A stretch of 64,000 nucleotides of DNA from Rhodoferax sp. (GTDB lineage Bacteria > Pseudomonadota > Gammaproteobacteria > Burkholderiales > Burkholderiaceae_C), in assembly GCA_024236015.1 (NCBI GenBank), contig JACKLK010000009.1:62001-126000 (forward strand), given 5' to 3'. Under the pieces are notes generated by a model. The model was given only the letters and a program-made list of their open reading frames with translations. It was not told where the DNA came from and searched no databases. The first letter of the stretch is position 1, and the number at the start of each line of letters is the position of its first letter. The translations under genes and the position numbers were made by a program. Shown in pieces: positions 56,218-64,000 of this stretch.

Positions 56218-57527
56218 GCACCTGCCTTTTCCGCGGCCCGCAGTGCGCGCTTGAGGTCTTCGAGCAGGTCGGCCGGGTCTTCGAGCCCGATCGACAGGCG
56301 TATCGTTCCTTGCGTGATGCCGCCCGCGGCCAGCGCCTCGTCGCTCATCCGGAAATGGGTGGTGCTGGCCGGGTGGATCACCAGCGAGCGGCAGTCGCCG
56401 ACGTTGGCCAGGTGGCTGAACACCTGCAGCGCATCGACGAAGGCCTTGCCCTGCGCGCGGCTGCCCTTGAGGTCGAAGCTGAACACCGAGCCGGCGCCGC
56501 GCGGCAGCAGCTTTTGCGCCAGCACGTGGCTGGGGTGGGTTTCGAGCAGCGGATGGCCGACGCGCGACACGAATGTGTGGCCGGCCAGGAATTCGACCAC
56601 CCGGGCCGTGTTGTCCATGTGCCGCGCCATGCGCAGGCCCAGCGTTTCGATGCCTTGCAGCACCAGCCAGGCCGAATGCGGGCTCAGGCAGGCGCCGAAG
56701 TCGCGCAGGCCTTCGCGCCGCGCGCGCAGCAGGAAGGCGCCGACGGTGGACTCGTCGGTGAACACCATGTCGTGGAAACCGTCGTAGGGCGTGGCCAGTT
56801 CGGCAAACCTGCCCGACTGCGCGTGCGCGGCGGCCCAGTCGAAGCTGCCGCCGTCGACGACGATGCCGGCGATCACCGTGCCGTGGCCGCTGAGGAACTT
56901 GGTCGCCGAGTGGTAGACCAGGTCGGCGCCGTGTTCGAGCGGCTTGAGCAGCCAGGGCGTGGTCAGCGTCGAGTCGACCAGCAGCGGCACGCCGGCCTCG
57001 TGAGCGATGGACGACACGGTGCCGATGTCCAGCACGTCCAGGCCCGGGTTGCCGACGGTCTCCCCGAAGAACAGCTTGGTGTTCGGACGCACCGCGGCGC
57101 GCCAGCCGTCGATGTCGCCGGGCTTGACGAAGCTGGTCTCGATGCCGAAGCGGCGCAGCGTGTAATGCAGCAGGTTCTGCGATCCGCCGTACAGTGCGGT
57201 CGAGGCGACGATGTGCGAGCCCGCGCCCATCAGCGTGGCGATCGACAGGTGCAGCGCCGCCTGGCCGCTGGCCGTGCTGATCGCGCCGATGCCGCCTTCG
57301 AGCGCCGACACCCGTTGCTCGAGCACGGCATTGGTCGGGTTGCTGATGCGCGAATAGACATGGCCGGCGCGCTCGAGGTTGAACAGGGCGGCGGCGTGTT
57401 CGCTCGACTCGAACACGAACGAGGTGCTCAGGTGGATCGGCACGGCGCGAGCGCCGGTGGCGGGGTCCGGTGCCGCGCCGGCATGTAGTGCCAGCGTGTC
57501 GAAGCCGGGATCGGAATAACCGGGCAT
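56214..57527 (-). CDS. PLP-dependent O-acetylhomoserine sulfhydrylase-like enzyme
   Basis: 437 residues of the Cys/Met metabolism PLP family, with the length and sequence of MetY: TLALHAGAAPDPATGARAVPIHLSTSFVFES, YSRISNPTNAVLEQRVSALEGG, and the Schiff-base lysine in YHSATKFLSGHGTVIAG. It would replace the O-acyl group of homoserine with sulphide or a thiol. Its fusion into a translationally coupled cluster with a hydrolase and a P450 is unusual for a methionine gene and could mean a role in making or recycling a thioether. GGAG is 8 bases before ATG 57527. Confidence 0.9.
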   Translation of the reverse strand: MPGYSDPGFDTLALHAGAAPDPATGARAVPIHLSTSFVFESSEHAAALFNLERAGHVYSRISNPTNAVLEQRVSALEGGIGAISTASGQAALHLSIATLMGAGSHIVASTALYGGSQNLLHYTLRRFGIETSFVKPGDIDGWRAAVRPNTKLFFGETVGNPGLDVLDIGTVSSIAHEAGVPLLVDSTLTTPWLLKPLEHGADLVYHSATKFLSGHGTVIAGIVVDGGSFDWAAAHAQSGRFAELATPYDGFHDMVFTDESTVGAFLLRARREGLRDFGACLSPHSAWLVLQGIETLGLRMARHMDNTARVVEFLAGHTFVSRVGHPLLETHPSHVLAQKLLPRGAGSVFSFDLKGSRAQGKAFVDALQVFSHLANVGDCRSLVIHPASTTHFRMSDEALAAGGITQGTIRLSIGLEDPADLLEDLKRALRAAEKAGA

Positions 57528-57601
57528 GCGAAGGTCTCCAGTGGGTTGGGCGCTGTGGATTCGTGCACGGGGCCGGCGTGCCCGCCGTGCGACCCGGATG
57601 C

Positions 57602-57625
57602 GGCGCCGCGCGATGGCGCGGCGCC
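57602..57625. repeat. Perfect 10-bp inverted repeat in a divergent promoter region
   Basis: GGCGCCGCGC (57602-57611), loop GATG and GCGCGGCGCC (57616-57625) pair perfectly. It lies between the divergent sulphhydrylase-like and CBS-domain genes, about 75 bases from each start. No T-run follows on either strand, so it is not a simple terminator. It could be a leader-RNA hairpin or an insulating element. Confidence 0.6.
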
Positions 57626-57701
57626 TCGGCGTCACAATCGCGACGGAGCACCAGCCCGGTGCCCTCTTATTGTGGGCTATATTCAGCGCGAGGAGTGCAG
57701 C

Positions 57702-58160
57702 ATGAAAGTCAGCGATATTCTGCGTGTCAAGGGCAACACGCTCTACACCGTCAAGCCCGATGAACGCCTGGCGCAGGCGGCCGCCGTGATGGCCGAGAAG
57801 GACATCGGTTCGCTGGTCGTCATGGACCTCGGTGACCTGGTGGGCATGTTGACCTTCCGCGAGGTGATCCAGACCGTGGTGCGCAACGGCGGCCAGATCG
57901 GCACCGGATCGGTCCGCGCCGCCATGGACGATGCGCCGCTGACCTGCACCATGGGCACCGAACTCGACGAGGTGCGGCGCATGATGCTCGAGCACCATGC
58001 CCGCTACCTGCCGGTGATGGACCGCAAGATGCTGATGGGCGTGGTCAGTTTCTACGACGTCGCCAAGGCCGTCGTCGACGCGCAGAACTTCGAGAACAAG
58101 ATGCTCAAGGCCTACATCCGCGACTGGCCGGACAACGACGGCATTCCCGGTACACCATGA
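57702..58160 (+). CDS. Stand-alone CBS-domain pair protein
   Basis: 152 residues made almost only of two CBS motifs: MKVSDILRVKGNTLYTVKPDERLAQAAAVMAEKDIGSLVVMD and PLTCTMGTELDEVRRMMLEHHARYLPVMDRKMLMGVVSFYDVAK. Such proteins bind adenosine nucleotides or S-adenosyl compounds and modulate partners. AGGAG lies 6 bases before ATG 57702. The neighbour divergently transcribed is the sulphhydrylase-like gene, and the next gene downstream is chorismate synthase, 106 bases away. The target it regulates is unknown. Confidence 0.9.
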   Translation: MKVSDILRVKGNTLYTVKPDERLAQAAAVMAEKDIGSLVVMDLGDLVGMLTFREVIQTVVRNGGQIGTGSVRAAMDDAPLTCTMGTELDEVRRMMLEHHARYLPVMDRKMLMGVVSFYDVAKAVVDAQNFENKMLKAYIRDWPDNDGIPGTP

Positions 58161-58266
58161 GCGCGCCCGGCCGCCCCCATCGTGAGCTCCGCCGTGCGCC
58201 ACACCGAGGGACTCCAATGAGAACGGCGTCGCGCAGTGCAACGCACGCATGCCGGAGGTCCGCCTG

Positions 58267-59385
58267 ATGTCGGGCAACACCTTCGGCATGCTGTTTGCCG
58301 TCACCAACTTCGGCGAGTCGCACGGCCCGGCCATCGGCTGCGTCATCGACGGCTGCCCGCCCGGCCTGGCGCTGAGCGAGGCGGACATCCAGGGTGACCT
58401 GGACCGGCGCCGGCCCGGCACCTCGAAATTCGTCACCCAGCGCAACGAACCGGACGCGGTGGAGATCCTCAGCGGCGTCTACGAGGGCCGGACCACCGGC
58501 ACACCGATCGCCTTGCTGATCCGCAACACCGACCAGCGCAGCAAGGACTACGGCAACATCCTGCAGACCTTCCGGCCCGGCCATGCCGACTATGCCTATT
58601 TCCAGAAGTACGGCATCCGCGATCCGCGCGGCGGCGGGCGCTCGTCGGCCCGGCTGACGGCCCCGATGGTGGCCGCCGGCGCGGTGGCCAAGAAATGGCT
58701 GCACGAGAAATACGGCACCGTGTTCCGCGGCTGCATGACCCAGATCGGCGAGTTGCCGATCGGCTTCGAGAGCTGGGACCACGTGCCGGCCAACCCGTTC
58801 TTCGCGCCGGTGGCCGACGTGTCGGCGCTGGAGACCTACATGGAGGCGCTGCGCAAGTCGGGCGACTCCTGCGGCGCCCGCATCCGGGTCGTCGCCAGTG
58901 GCGTTCCGGTCGGGCTGGGCGAGCCGCTGTTCGACAAGATGGACGCCGACATCGCCTACGCGATGATGGGCATCAACGCGGTCAAGGGTGTCGAGATCGG
59001 CGCCGGCTTCGCCAGCGTGTCCCAGCGCGGCACCACCCACGGCGATTCCCTGTCGCCGGACGGTTTCCGGACCAACAACGCCGGCGGCACGCTGGGCGGC
59101 ATCACCAGCGGCCAGGACCTGGAGGTGTCGATCGCGATCAAGCCCACCAGCTCCATTCTGTCGCCGCGCGAGTCGATCGACACCGCGGGCAACAGCACCA
59201 CGGTCAGCACCAAGGGCCGGCACGATCCGTGTGTCGGCATCCGGGCCACGCCGATCGCCGAGGCCATGCTGGCGCTGGTCGTGATGGACCATGTGCTGCG
59301 CCACCGTGCCCAGTGTGCCGATGTCTCGGTCGACCTGGCGCCGATCGGCGCGCAGGCGCACCCGCCCGGGTCAGCGTCCCGTTGA
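58267..59385 (+). CDS. aroC: Chorismate synthase
   Basis: 372 residues. The three family signatures are intact: GESHGPAIGCVIDGCPPG near residue 15, the RRRPG loop, and GGGRSSARLTAP in the middle, then GRHDPCVGIRATPIAEAM near the end. It converts 5-enolpyruvylshikimate-3-phosphate into chorismate with reduced FMN, the last step of the shikimate pathway. I use ATG 58267 rather than 58249 because GGAGG at 58253-58257 lies between them, 9 bases before the chosen start. Its last 15 bases overlap the convergent EamA gene. Confidence 0.97.
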   Translation: MSGNTFGMLFAVTNFGESHGPAIGCVIDGCPPGLALSEADIQGDLDRRRPGTSKFVTQRNEPDAVEILSGVYEGRTTGTPIALLIRNTDQRSKDYGNILQTFRPGHADYAYFQKYGIRDPRGGGRSSARLTAPMVAAGAVAKKWLHEKYGTVFRGCMTQIGELPIGFESWDHVPANPFFAPVADVSALETYMEALRKSGDSCGARIRVVASGVPVGLGEPLFDKMDADIAYAMMGINAVKGVEIGAGFASVSQRGTTHGDSLSPDGFRTNNAGGTLGGITSGQDLEVSIAIKPTSSILSPRESIDTAGNSTTVSTKGRHDPCVGIRATPIAEAMLALVVMDHVLRHRAQCADVSVDLAPIGAQAHPPGSASR

Positions 59386-60324
59386 TGGTGGTGGTGGCGG
59401 CGGCGGGCGTGTTGCCGTCGTCGCGTCTGCGGCCGCGCCCGCGGGCGGAACCGCTGCCGGGCGCCGCCAGGGGTTGAATCCTGTCACCAGCACGGTGGCC
59501 GCCAGCACCAGCAAGCCGCCGGCATAGGTGGTGCCGGTGAACTTCTCGTCCAGCACCAGGTGGCCCCAGATGATGCCGGAGATGGTTGCCATGAAGGTTG
59601 AACTCAGCGCGGCGATCGGGCTGACTTTCTGCACGATGCGCATGTAGGCCCAGTACGCCAGGCCCGAGGTGCACACGCCCATGATGGCGACCGAGGCCAG
59701 CGCGGCGGGGGTGAAGCGGGCCTGCGGCAGGGTCCACGCGGCGCTGGGCAGCAGCAGGCCGAAGGCGATCACATGCATCACCGCCGTGATCGCCAGCGGC
59801 TCCATGTATTTGGTGGCGCGCTTGAGCAGCGGTGCCGACGCGCCCGACAAGGCCGATCCGGCGATGGCGACCATGGCGGCGACGACCAGCTCCGGCGTCG
59901 GGCGCATCGGCCCGAGTTGCACCACCAGCGCCACGCCGGAAAAGCCGGCGATGCAGCCGAACACCTTGGAACGGGTCAACACGTCTTCGCGCAGCCAGGC
60001 CGAGACGAAGGTGCCGAACATCACGGAGGTCACGCTGAGCACCGCGCTGTAGCCGGCCGGCAGGTACAGCGACGACCAGGCGTACAGGAAATGCGGCCCG
60101 GCGATGCCGAGCGCCGCGAGCACCGCCAGGGCGCGCCAGTGTTGCCACGGCCAGCGGTGGCGGGTGAAGGTCATGATCAGCGCCAGCGTCGCCGCACCCA
60201 GGCCGATCCGGCCGGCCGCGGTCAGGCTGGGGCCGATCTCCGGCGTCGCCACCCGGGTGAACAGAAACGTCGCCCCCCACAGGATCGACAAGCCCGCCAG
60301 CTGGGCGAAATACTTGTTCTGCAT
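59371..60324 (-). CDS. EamA/DMT family transporter with a proline-rich tail
   Basis: 317 residues and ten predicted membrane helices in two EamA repeats (YFAQLAGLSILWGATFLFTR at the start; GASAPLLKRATKYMEPLAITAVMHVIAFGL in the second half). The last 20 or so residues are a Pro/Ala/Thr tail with a run of seven prolines, encoded in the 3' end shared with aroC. Members export amino acids, nucleobases or other metabolites. An upstream ATG adds seven residues. The next gene upstream is a paralogue, giving a tandem pair. Confidence 0.88.
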   Translation of the reverse strand: MQNKYFAQLAGLSILWGATFLFTRVATPEIGPSLTAAGRIGLGAATLALIMTFTRHRWPWQHWRALAVLAALGIAGPHFLYAWSSLYLPAGYSAVLSVTSVMFGTFVSAWLREDVLTRSKVFGCIAGFSGVALVVQLGPMRPTPELVVAAMVAIAGSALSGASAPLLKRATKYMEPLAITAVMHVIAFGLLLPSAAWTLPQARFTPAALASVAIMGVCTSGLAYWAYMRIVQKVSPIAALSSTFMATISGIIWGHLVLDEKFTGTTYAGGLLVLAATVLVTGFNPWRRPAAVPPAGAAADATTATRPPPPPPPSTGR

Positions 60325-60385
60325 GTGGCGCACATTGTGCGGCATGGCGGGTCCGCAGCGCGTGTGCCGCGGGCGCGATGCCGTT

Positions 60386-61282
60386 TCATGGATCGCGGCT
60401 GCGTGCCGGCATGGCGGCCATCCACCTGCGCGGGTCGAAGCCCATCACCAGCAGGCATGACAGCACCAGCAGCGCACCGCCCAGGTAGATGCCGGTGTCG
60501 AGCGTCTCGCCGAGGAACAACACGGCCCACAACACGCCGAAGGCGGTGATCATGAAGGTCGAGCTCAGCGCCACCAGGGGCGACACGTGGCGCATGATGC
60601 GCGCATAGAGCCACCAGGCGATGCCGGAGGTGAAGGTACCCATGACGAAGACGGCGGCCAGTGCGCCGGCGCTGAAACGCGCACGGGGCCAATCGACGAT
60701 GGCGCCCGGCAGCAGCAGCACGAACGCGATCAGGTGCATGCCGGCCGTGATGGCCAGCGGATCCATGCGCGTGACCGCGCGCTTGAGCATGGGCGCCGAC
60801 ATGCCCGACACCGCGGCGCCGACGATGGCGATCGACACCGCCATCACCAGGCGGGGCGACGGATCCAGCGGGCCGAGTTGCACCAGGAACGCCGCACCGA
60901 CGATGCCCAGCACGCAGCCGGCGAGTTTCGGCCCGGTCAGCGATTCCTCCTTCATCCAGGCCGACGCAAGGGCTCCGAACAGCACCGAGGTCACATACAA
61001 CAGGGCGGAATAACCCGCCGGCATGTACAACGCGGACCAGGCGAACATGGCGTGTGGCGCGGCGACGCCGAGCAGGGCCAGCAAGCCGAGTTCGCGCCAG
61101 TGTTCGATCGGCCAGCGCAGGCGCAGCCGGTGCATGATGCAGGCCAGCGCGACGGCCGCCATGCCCATGCGCAGCGCCGCCAGCAGGTTCGGGCCCAGGA
61201 TCGGCGCGGCGAAGCGCGTCAGCATGAACGACGTCCCCCACAACGCGGACAAGGCGACCAGCTGCAGGTTGTGGTGGAACAT
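60386..61282 (-). CDS. EamA/DMT family transporter (tandem paralogue)
   Basis: 298 residues, ten helices, and the same opening as its neighbour (LQLVALSALWGTSFMLTRFAAPILGPNLL). Segments such as YMPAGYSALLYVTSVLFGALASAWMKEE and SPLVALSSTFMITAFGVLWAVLFLGE align with the paralogue at 59371-60324 throughout. It lacks the proline tail. It is divergent from aroE (113 bases between starts). Tandem duplication with later divergence is inferred. An exporter of an aromatic or related metabolite would fit the flanking shikimate genes, but this is only context. Confidence 0.9.
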   Translation of the reverse strand: MFHHNLQLVALSALWGTSFMLTRFAAPILGPNLLAALRMGMAAVALACIMHRLRLRWPIEHWRELGLLALLGVAAPHAMFAWSALYMPAGYSALLYVTSVLFGALASAWMKEESLTGPKLAGCVLGIVGAAFLVQLGPLDPSPRLVMAVSIAIVGAAVSGMSAPMLKRAVTRMDPLAITAGMHLIAFVLLLPGAIVDWPRARFSAGALAAVFVMGTFTSGIAWWLYARIMRHVSPLVALSSTFMITAFGVLWAVLFLGETLDTGIYLGGALLVLSCLLVMGFDPRRWMAAMPARSRDP

Positions 61283-61395
61283 GGTTGCACCGGATTGTCG
61301 TGCACGGCATGCGAACGGCGCGTGGGGCGACGGGGATCCGCATCGCCAAGCAGTGACAATGGCGGCCTCCCGTTCAACTGCCCGCGATCACCTCC

Positions 61396-62235
61396 ATGGA
61401 ACACCGCAACTTCGCGCTGGCCGGCCTGATGGGCTGGCCCGTCGCCCATTCCCGCTCGCCCGACATTCACAACCACTGGATGGCCGAACACGGGCTGCGC
61501 GGCGCCTATGTGCTGCTGCCGGTGGCACCCGACACGCTGGGCCAGGCATTGCGCGCGCTGCCGGTGCTCGGTTTTGCCGGCTGCAACCTGACCATTCCGC
61601 ACAAGGTGGCCGCGATGGCGCTGGTCGACCGTGTCGATCCGGTGGCCCGCCGCATCGGTGCCATCAACACCGTGGTGGTGCAACCGGACGGCTCGCTGGC
61701 GGGATTCAACAACGACGGTTTCGGCTACATCGAGAGCCTGCGCGATGAGGTTCCGGGCTGGCGCGCCGACGCCGGCCCCGTCGTGGTCCTGGGCGCCGGT
61801 GGCGCGGCCCGCGCGGTGCTGGTCGGCCTGGCCGAGCAGGGCGCGCGCGAGATACGGCTGTGCAACCGGTCCGCGGACAAGGCCCAGGCATTGGCCGCCG
61901 AGCTCGGCGCCCCGGTCCGTGCCGTGCCGTGGGAGCAACGCCATGCCGCACTGGCCGATGCCGCCTTGCTGGTCAACACCACCAGCCAGGGCATGCACGG
62001 GCAGGCGCCGCTGGACCTGGCGCTGGACGCGCTGCCGCCCCAGGCGCTGGTGTCCGACCTGGTCTACGTGCCGCTGGTCACGCCGCTGCTGGCGGCGGCG
62101 CGCGCGCGCGGCAACCCGGTGGTCGGCGGACTGGGCATGTTGCTGCACCAGGCCCGCCCCGCCTTTGCCGCCTGGTTCGGCACCATGCCCCGGGTCACGC
62201 CGGCGCTGCGGGCGCTGGTCGAGCGCAGCCTGTAG
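61396..62235 (+). CDS. aroE: Shikimate dehydrogenase
   Basis: 279 residues. Shikimate-binding serines lie in SRSPDIHN, the catalytic lysine in GCNLTIPHK, and the partner aspartate in FNNDGFGY (the usual NTDG reads NNDG). The NADP Rossmann loop is VVVLGAGGAARAVLVGLAEQG with CNRSADKAQ after it, indicating NADP preference. LLVNTTSQGMHG and LGMLLHQA complete the family pattern. It reduces 3-dehydroshikimate. It lies two genes away from aroC on the same strand but is separated by the opposing transporter pair. Confidence 0.96.
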   Translation: MEHRNFALAGLMGWPVAHSRSPDIHNHWMAEHGLRGAYVLLPVAPDTLGQALRALPVLGFAGCNLTIPHKVAAMALVDRVDPVARRIGAINTVVVQPDGSLAGFNNDGFGYIESLRDEVPGWRADAGPVVVLGAGGAARAVLVGLAEQGAREIRLCNRSADKAQALAAELGAPVRAVPWEQRHAALADAALLVNTTSQGMHGQAPLDLALDALPPQALVSDLVYVPLVTPLLAAARARGNPVVGGLGMLLHQARPAFAAWFGTMPRVTPALRALVERSL

Positions 62236-62561
62236 CGCGCCGTCCGGCCTTCGGTCGGCCGGGTGCCGTCCGCATGGCGGCGAACGCTGATGCGGGACAT
62301 GCCGTATTGACGGGTCCGGCGAAATCCGTGCACACTTGGTCATATCATCTGATCATGGTGGGGCTGTGTTGCAGCAACCCAACCCGGTTCCATGACAACC
62401 ACGACAACGGAGACAAGGCCCACCTGAAATCGATTTTTTGCCGACGCCTGCGGCGATGCCGCGCCCGCGTCCCATCCCCCGTATTCCGATTCCCCCGACC
62501 GACCGATCGACCGGCAACGCCGTTCCCGGTGGTTCTTTCATCCAATACAAGGAGCACAAAC
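62236..62561. other. Non-coding region between aroE and the TAXI receptor gene
   Basis: 326 bases without a supportable gene. CCGGCC (62244-62249) and GGCCGG (62257-62262) form a short hairpin just after the aroE stop, without a T-run. An unusually AT-rich stretch around 62335-62360 (TTGGTCATATCATCTGATCA) is the best candidate for the promoter of the transporter operon. AAGGAG at 62549-62554 is the ribosome binding site of the next gene. Confidence 0.5.
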
Positions 62562-63500
62562 ATGACATTCCCCATCCATCGCACTTGCATCGCCATCGCC
62601 GCCCTGGTGTGTGGCGCCGGCGCGGCACAAGCCCAGCAGATCAAGCTGATGACCGGCCCGCAAGGCGGCTCGTGGTACCCGCTCGGTGGTGCGATCGCGA
62701 ACATCGCCGACAAGGCCGGGATGAAGGTGCAGGTGTTGCCGGGGGCCGGGATCGCGAACGTCAAGGGCGTGGATGGCGGCAAGGCCGACATGGGCTTCGG
62801 CAACTCGATCTCCACCGTGGACGGTGTCGCCGGCAAGGCGCCGTTCGACGCACAGACCAAGAACGTCTGCAACGTCGCCAGCCTGTATCCGCAGTATTAC
62901 CAGGTGGTGGCCAATGCCGACGCCAACATCAATTCGCTGGGCGACCTCAAGGGCAAGTCGCTGGCCGTGCAGCCCAAGGGCAATACCGCCGAGTTCATCA
63001 GCATGCAGTCGCTCGAGGTCTATGGCCTCAAGTACGGTGACATGGGTCGCGTCAGCTACGTCTCCTACACCGATGCCGTCTCGCTGATGAAGGACAACAA
63101 CGCCCAGGTGTTCACGCTGGGTACGACCGTGCCGGCATCGGCCATCATGGACCTGGCGTCGGCGCGCGACATCAAGCTGATCGGCATTCCGGACGACAAG
63201 TTCCAGGCCATGCGCAAGCTCAACCCGGGCTACACCAAGCTGGTGATCCCGGCCGGCAGTTATCCGAAGCAGACGCAGGACGTGCAGACCATCGGCTACG
63301 CCACCCACCTCATTGCCCGTTGCGATCTCGATGAGACCGTGGTCTACAAGATGCTCAAGGGCCTGGTCGACAACAAGGCCGACCTGGCCGCGATCGCCAA
63401 GGCCATGTCCGGTGTCACGCCCAAGATGATGGCCGAGGACATCGGCGTGCCCTTGCACAAGGGTGCGATGAAGTACTACAAGGAAGTCGGCGCGCTCTGA
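62562..63500 (+). CDS. TAXI family TRAP transporter solute-binding protein
   Basis: 312 residues. After a signal peptide (CIAIAALVCGAGAAQA) the mature protein starts QQIKLMTGPQGGSWYPLGGAIANIADKAG, the TAXI family opening, followed by GGKADMGFGNSISTVDGVAG and a late GYATHLIARCDLDETVVYKMLKGLVDNKADLAA. It captures a ligand in the periplasm for the fused permease encoded next. TAXI receptors are known to bind compounds such as glutamate or other small acids, but the ligand here is unknown. AAGGAG lies 7 bases before the ATG. Confidence 0.92.
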   Translation: MTFPIHRTCIAIAALVCGAGAAQAQQIKLMTGPQGGSWYPLGGAIANIADKAGMKVQVLPGAGIANVKGVDGGKADMGFGNSISTVDGVAGKAPFDAQTKNVCNVASLYPQYYQVVANADANINSLGDLKGKSLAVQPKGNTAEFISMQSLEVYGLKYGDMGRVSYVSYTDAVSLMKDNNAQVFTLGTTVPASAIMDLASARDIKLIGIPDDKFQAMRKLNPGYTKLVIPAGSYPKQTQDVQTIGYATHLIARCDLDETVVYKMLKGLVDNKADLAAIAKAMSGVTPKMMAEDIGVPLHKGAMKYYKEVGAL

Positions 63501-63510
63501 TGTCGCTTGC

Positions 63511-63536
63511 CGGCGCGTGATGGCTCACGCGCCGGT
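63511..63536 (+). repeat. Perfect 11-bp stem-loop between TAXI receptor and permease genes
   Basis: CCGGCGCGTGA (63511-63521), loop TGGC and TCACGCGCCGG (63526-63536) pair perfectly, 10 bases after the receptor stop. Only TCC-TT follows, so termination would be partial. Such hairpins commonly protect the upstream message and reduce read-through, giving more receptor than permease. Confidence 0.7.
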
Positions 63537-63598
63537 CCTTCGTGGCGGCGTCATCGCCGCGGATATTCCATGGCGCCCGCCCGCGCCGGAGCTCACCC

Positions 63599-64000
63599 AT
63601 GTTGTCACTGCCTGCGGTCGTCTCGCGCCGGATCATCACCACCGTGGCGGTGGCGATGTCGGTGTTCCACCTGTACGTGGCCTTCGTCGGCCCGCCCGAC
63701 GCCTACGTGATGCGGGGCGCGCACCTGGCGTTTGCGCTGGTGCTGGGTTTCCTGATCATGCCCGGGCGCAACGGCACGGCCGAGCGCGTGGGCTGGTTCG
63801 ACGTGGTGCTGGTGATCGCCGCCGCGGCCGCGGCGCTGTACCCGAGCATGAACCTGGCCTATATCCAGGGGCGGATGTATTACGTCGACGATCCCATCGT
63901 GGCGGACTACGTGTTCGGCGGGGCCGTCATCCTGCTGGTGCTCGAAGCCACGCGGCGCGCCACCGGCTGGGCGCTGCCGATCACCGCCATCGTCTTCCTC
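63599..64000 (+). CDS. TRAP-TAXI fused permease, N-terminal part (runs off the window)
   Basis: 134 codons are visible from ATG 63599 with GGAG 7 bases upstream, and the frame is still open at the right edge. Hydrophobic segments RIITTVAVAMSVFHLYVAF, AHLAFALVLGFLIMPG, WFDVVLVIAAAAAALYPSM and VFGGAVILLVLEATRRATGWALPITAIVFL match the N terminus of DctQM-type fused permeases that pair with TAXI receptors. The motif LEATRRATGWALP is characteristic of that family. The remaining 500 or so residues lie beyond the window. Confidence 0.9.
   Translation, partial: MLSLPAVVSRRIITTVAVAMSVFHLYVAFVGPPDAYVMRGAHLAFALVLGFLIMPGRNGTAERVGWFDVVLVIAAAAAALYPSMNLAYIQGRMYYVDDPIVADYVFGGAVILLVLEATRRATGWALPITAIVFL

Noticed and set aside
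57666..57690. TATATT before the CBS-domain gene as a -10 element
   Set aside because: The transcript would start almost on the ribosome binding site and no -35 hexamer is at the right distance.
1..64000. CRISPR arrays, tRNA or rRNA genes, insertion sequences, phage genes
   Set aside because: Looked for by eye: no regularly spaced direct repeats, no tRNA cloverleaf, no transposase or integrase motifs in any plausible protein.

Overview
The window is GC-rich, densely coding DNA with almost no non-coding space. Its gene content points to a betaproteobacterium of the order Burkholderiales: a DUF2069/YihY pair, TRAP and TAXI uptake systems, CaiB-type CoA transferases, a MalT-like LuxR regulator, BCCT next to DUF294, and PEP-CTERM sorting. 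The genus cannot be fixed from sequence alone. No rRNA, tRNA, CRISPR array, insertion sequence or phage gene was seen.

Layout. (1) 1-7650: a string of small, mostly independent housekeeping or accessory genes: DUF486, a monooxygenase-like protein, DJ-1/PfpI, two GNATs plus a GNAT remnant, YbjQ, YCII, GFA, a PaaI-like thioesterase, a GyrI-like protein and DUF488. (2) 7685-19782: a catabolic island. It holds a TRAP transporter (DctPQM), two paralogous alpha/beta hydrolases, an acyl-CoA ligase, a divergent crotonase, an SDR and an 883-residue MalT-like LuxR activator. A palindrome TCGTCG-N4-CGACGA sits at exactly the same distance from a TAGATT -10-like element in front of both the TRAP operon and the second hydrolase. 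A degenerate copy lies in front of the crotonase gene, so the island looks like one regulon. (3) 19810-21883: a VWA protein and a hydroxypyruvate-isomerase-like protein.

(4) 22084-32861: the most unusual region. An exported TPR-CHAT protease-like protein converges on a two-partner secretion pair (TpsA ending in a GRGGLPPDP motif, and TpsB). A PEP-CTERM protein behind a near-perfect sigma-54 promoter follows, then a CHASE2 class III nucleotide cyclase and a DUF928 protein. This resembles a recurring CHAT/TPS/CHASE2/DUF928 association whose function, to my knowledge, is not established. (5) 32878-42227: a second catabolic block with a SsuABC/TauABC-like ABC importer, FAD oxidoreductase, CoA transferase, enoyl-CoA hydratase, 7Fe-type ferredoxin, LysR regulator and acyl-CoA ligase, all on the minus strand.

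(6) 42425-53975: DNA repair (tag), a GlcD-like FAD oxidase, DUF2069, YihY, a VOC protein, an exonuclease/DUF294-CBS-cNMP/BCCT operon, and a membrane GGDEF-EAL protein paired with a cysteine-free molybdopterin-fold periplasmic protein. (7) 54077-57527: an OAH-sulfhydrylase-like enzyme, alpha/beta hydrolase and cytochrome P450 joined by ATGA overlaps. (8) 57702-62235: a CBS protein, chorismate synthase, two tandem EamA transporters and shikimate dehydrogenase. (9) 62562-64000: a TAXI solute receptor, a strong stem-loop, and the start of the fused TRAP permease, which runs off the window.
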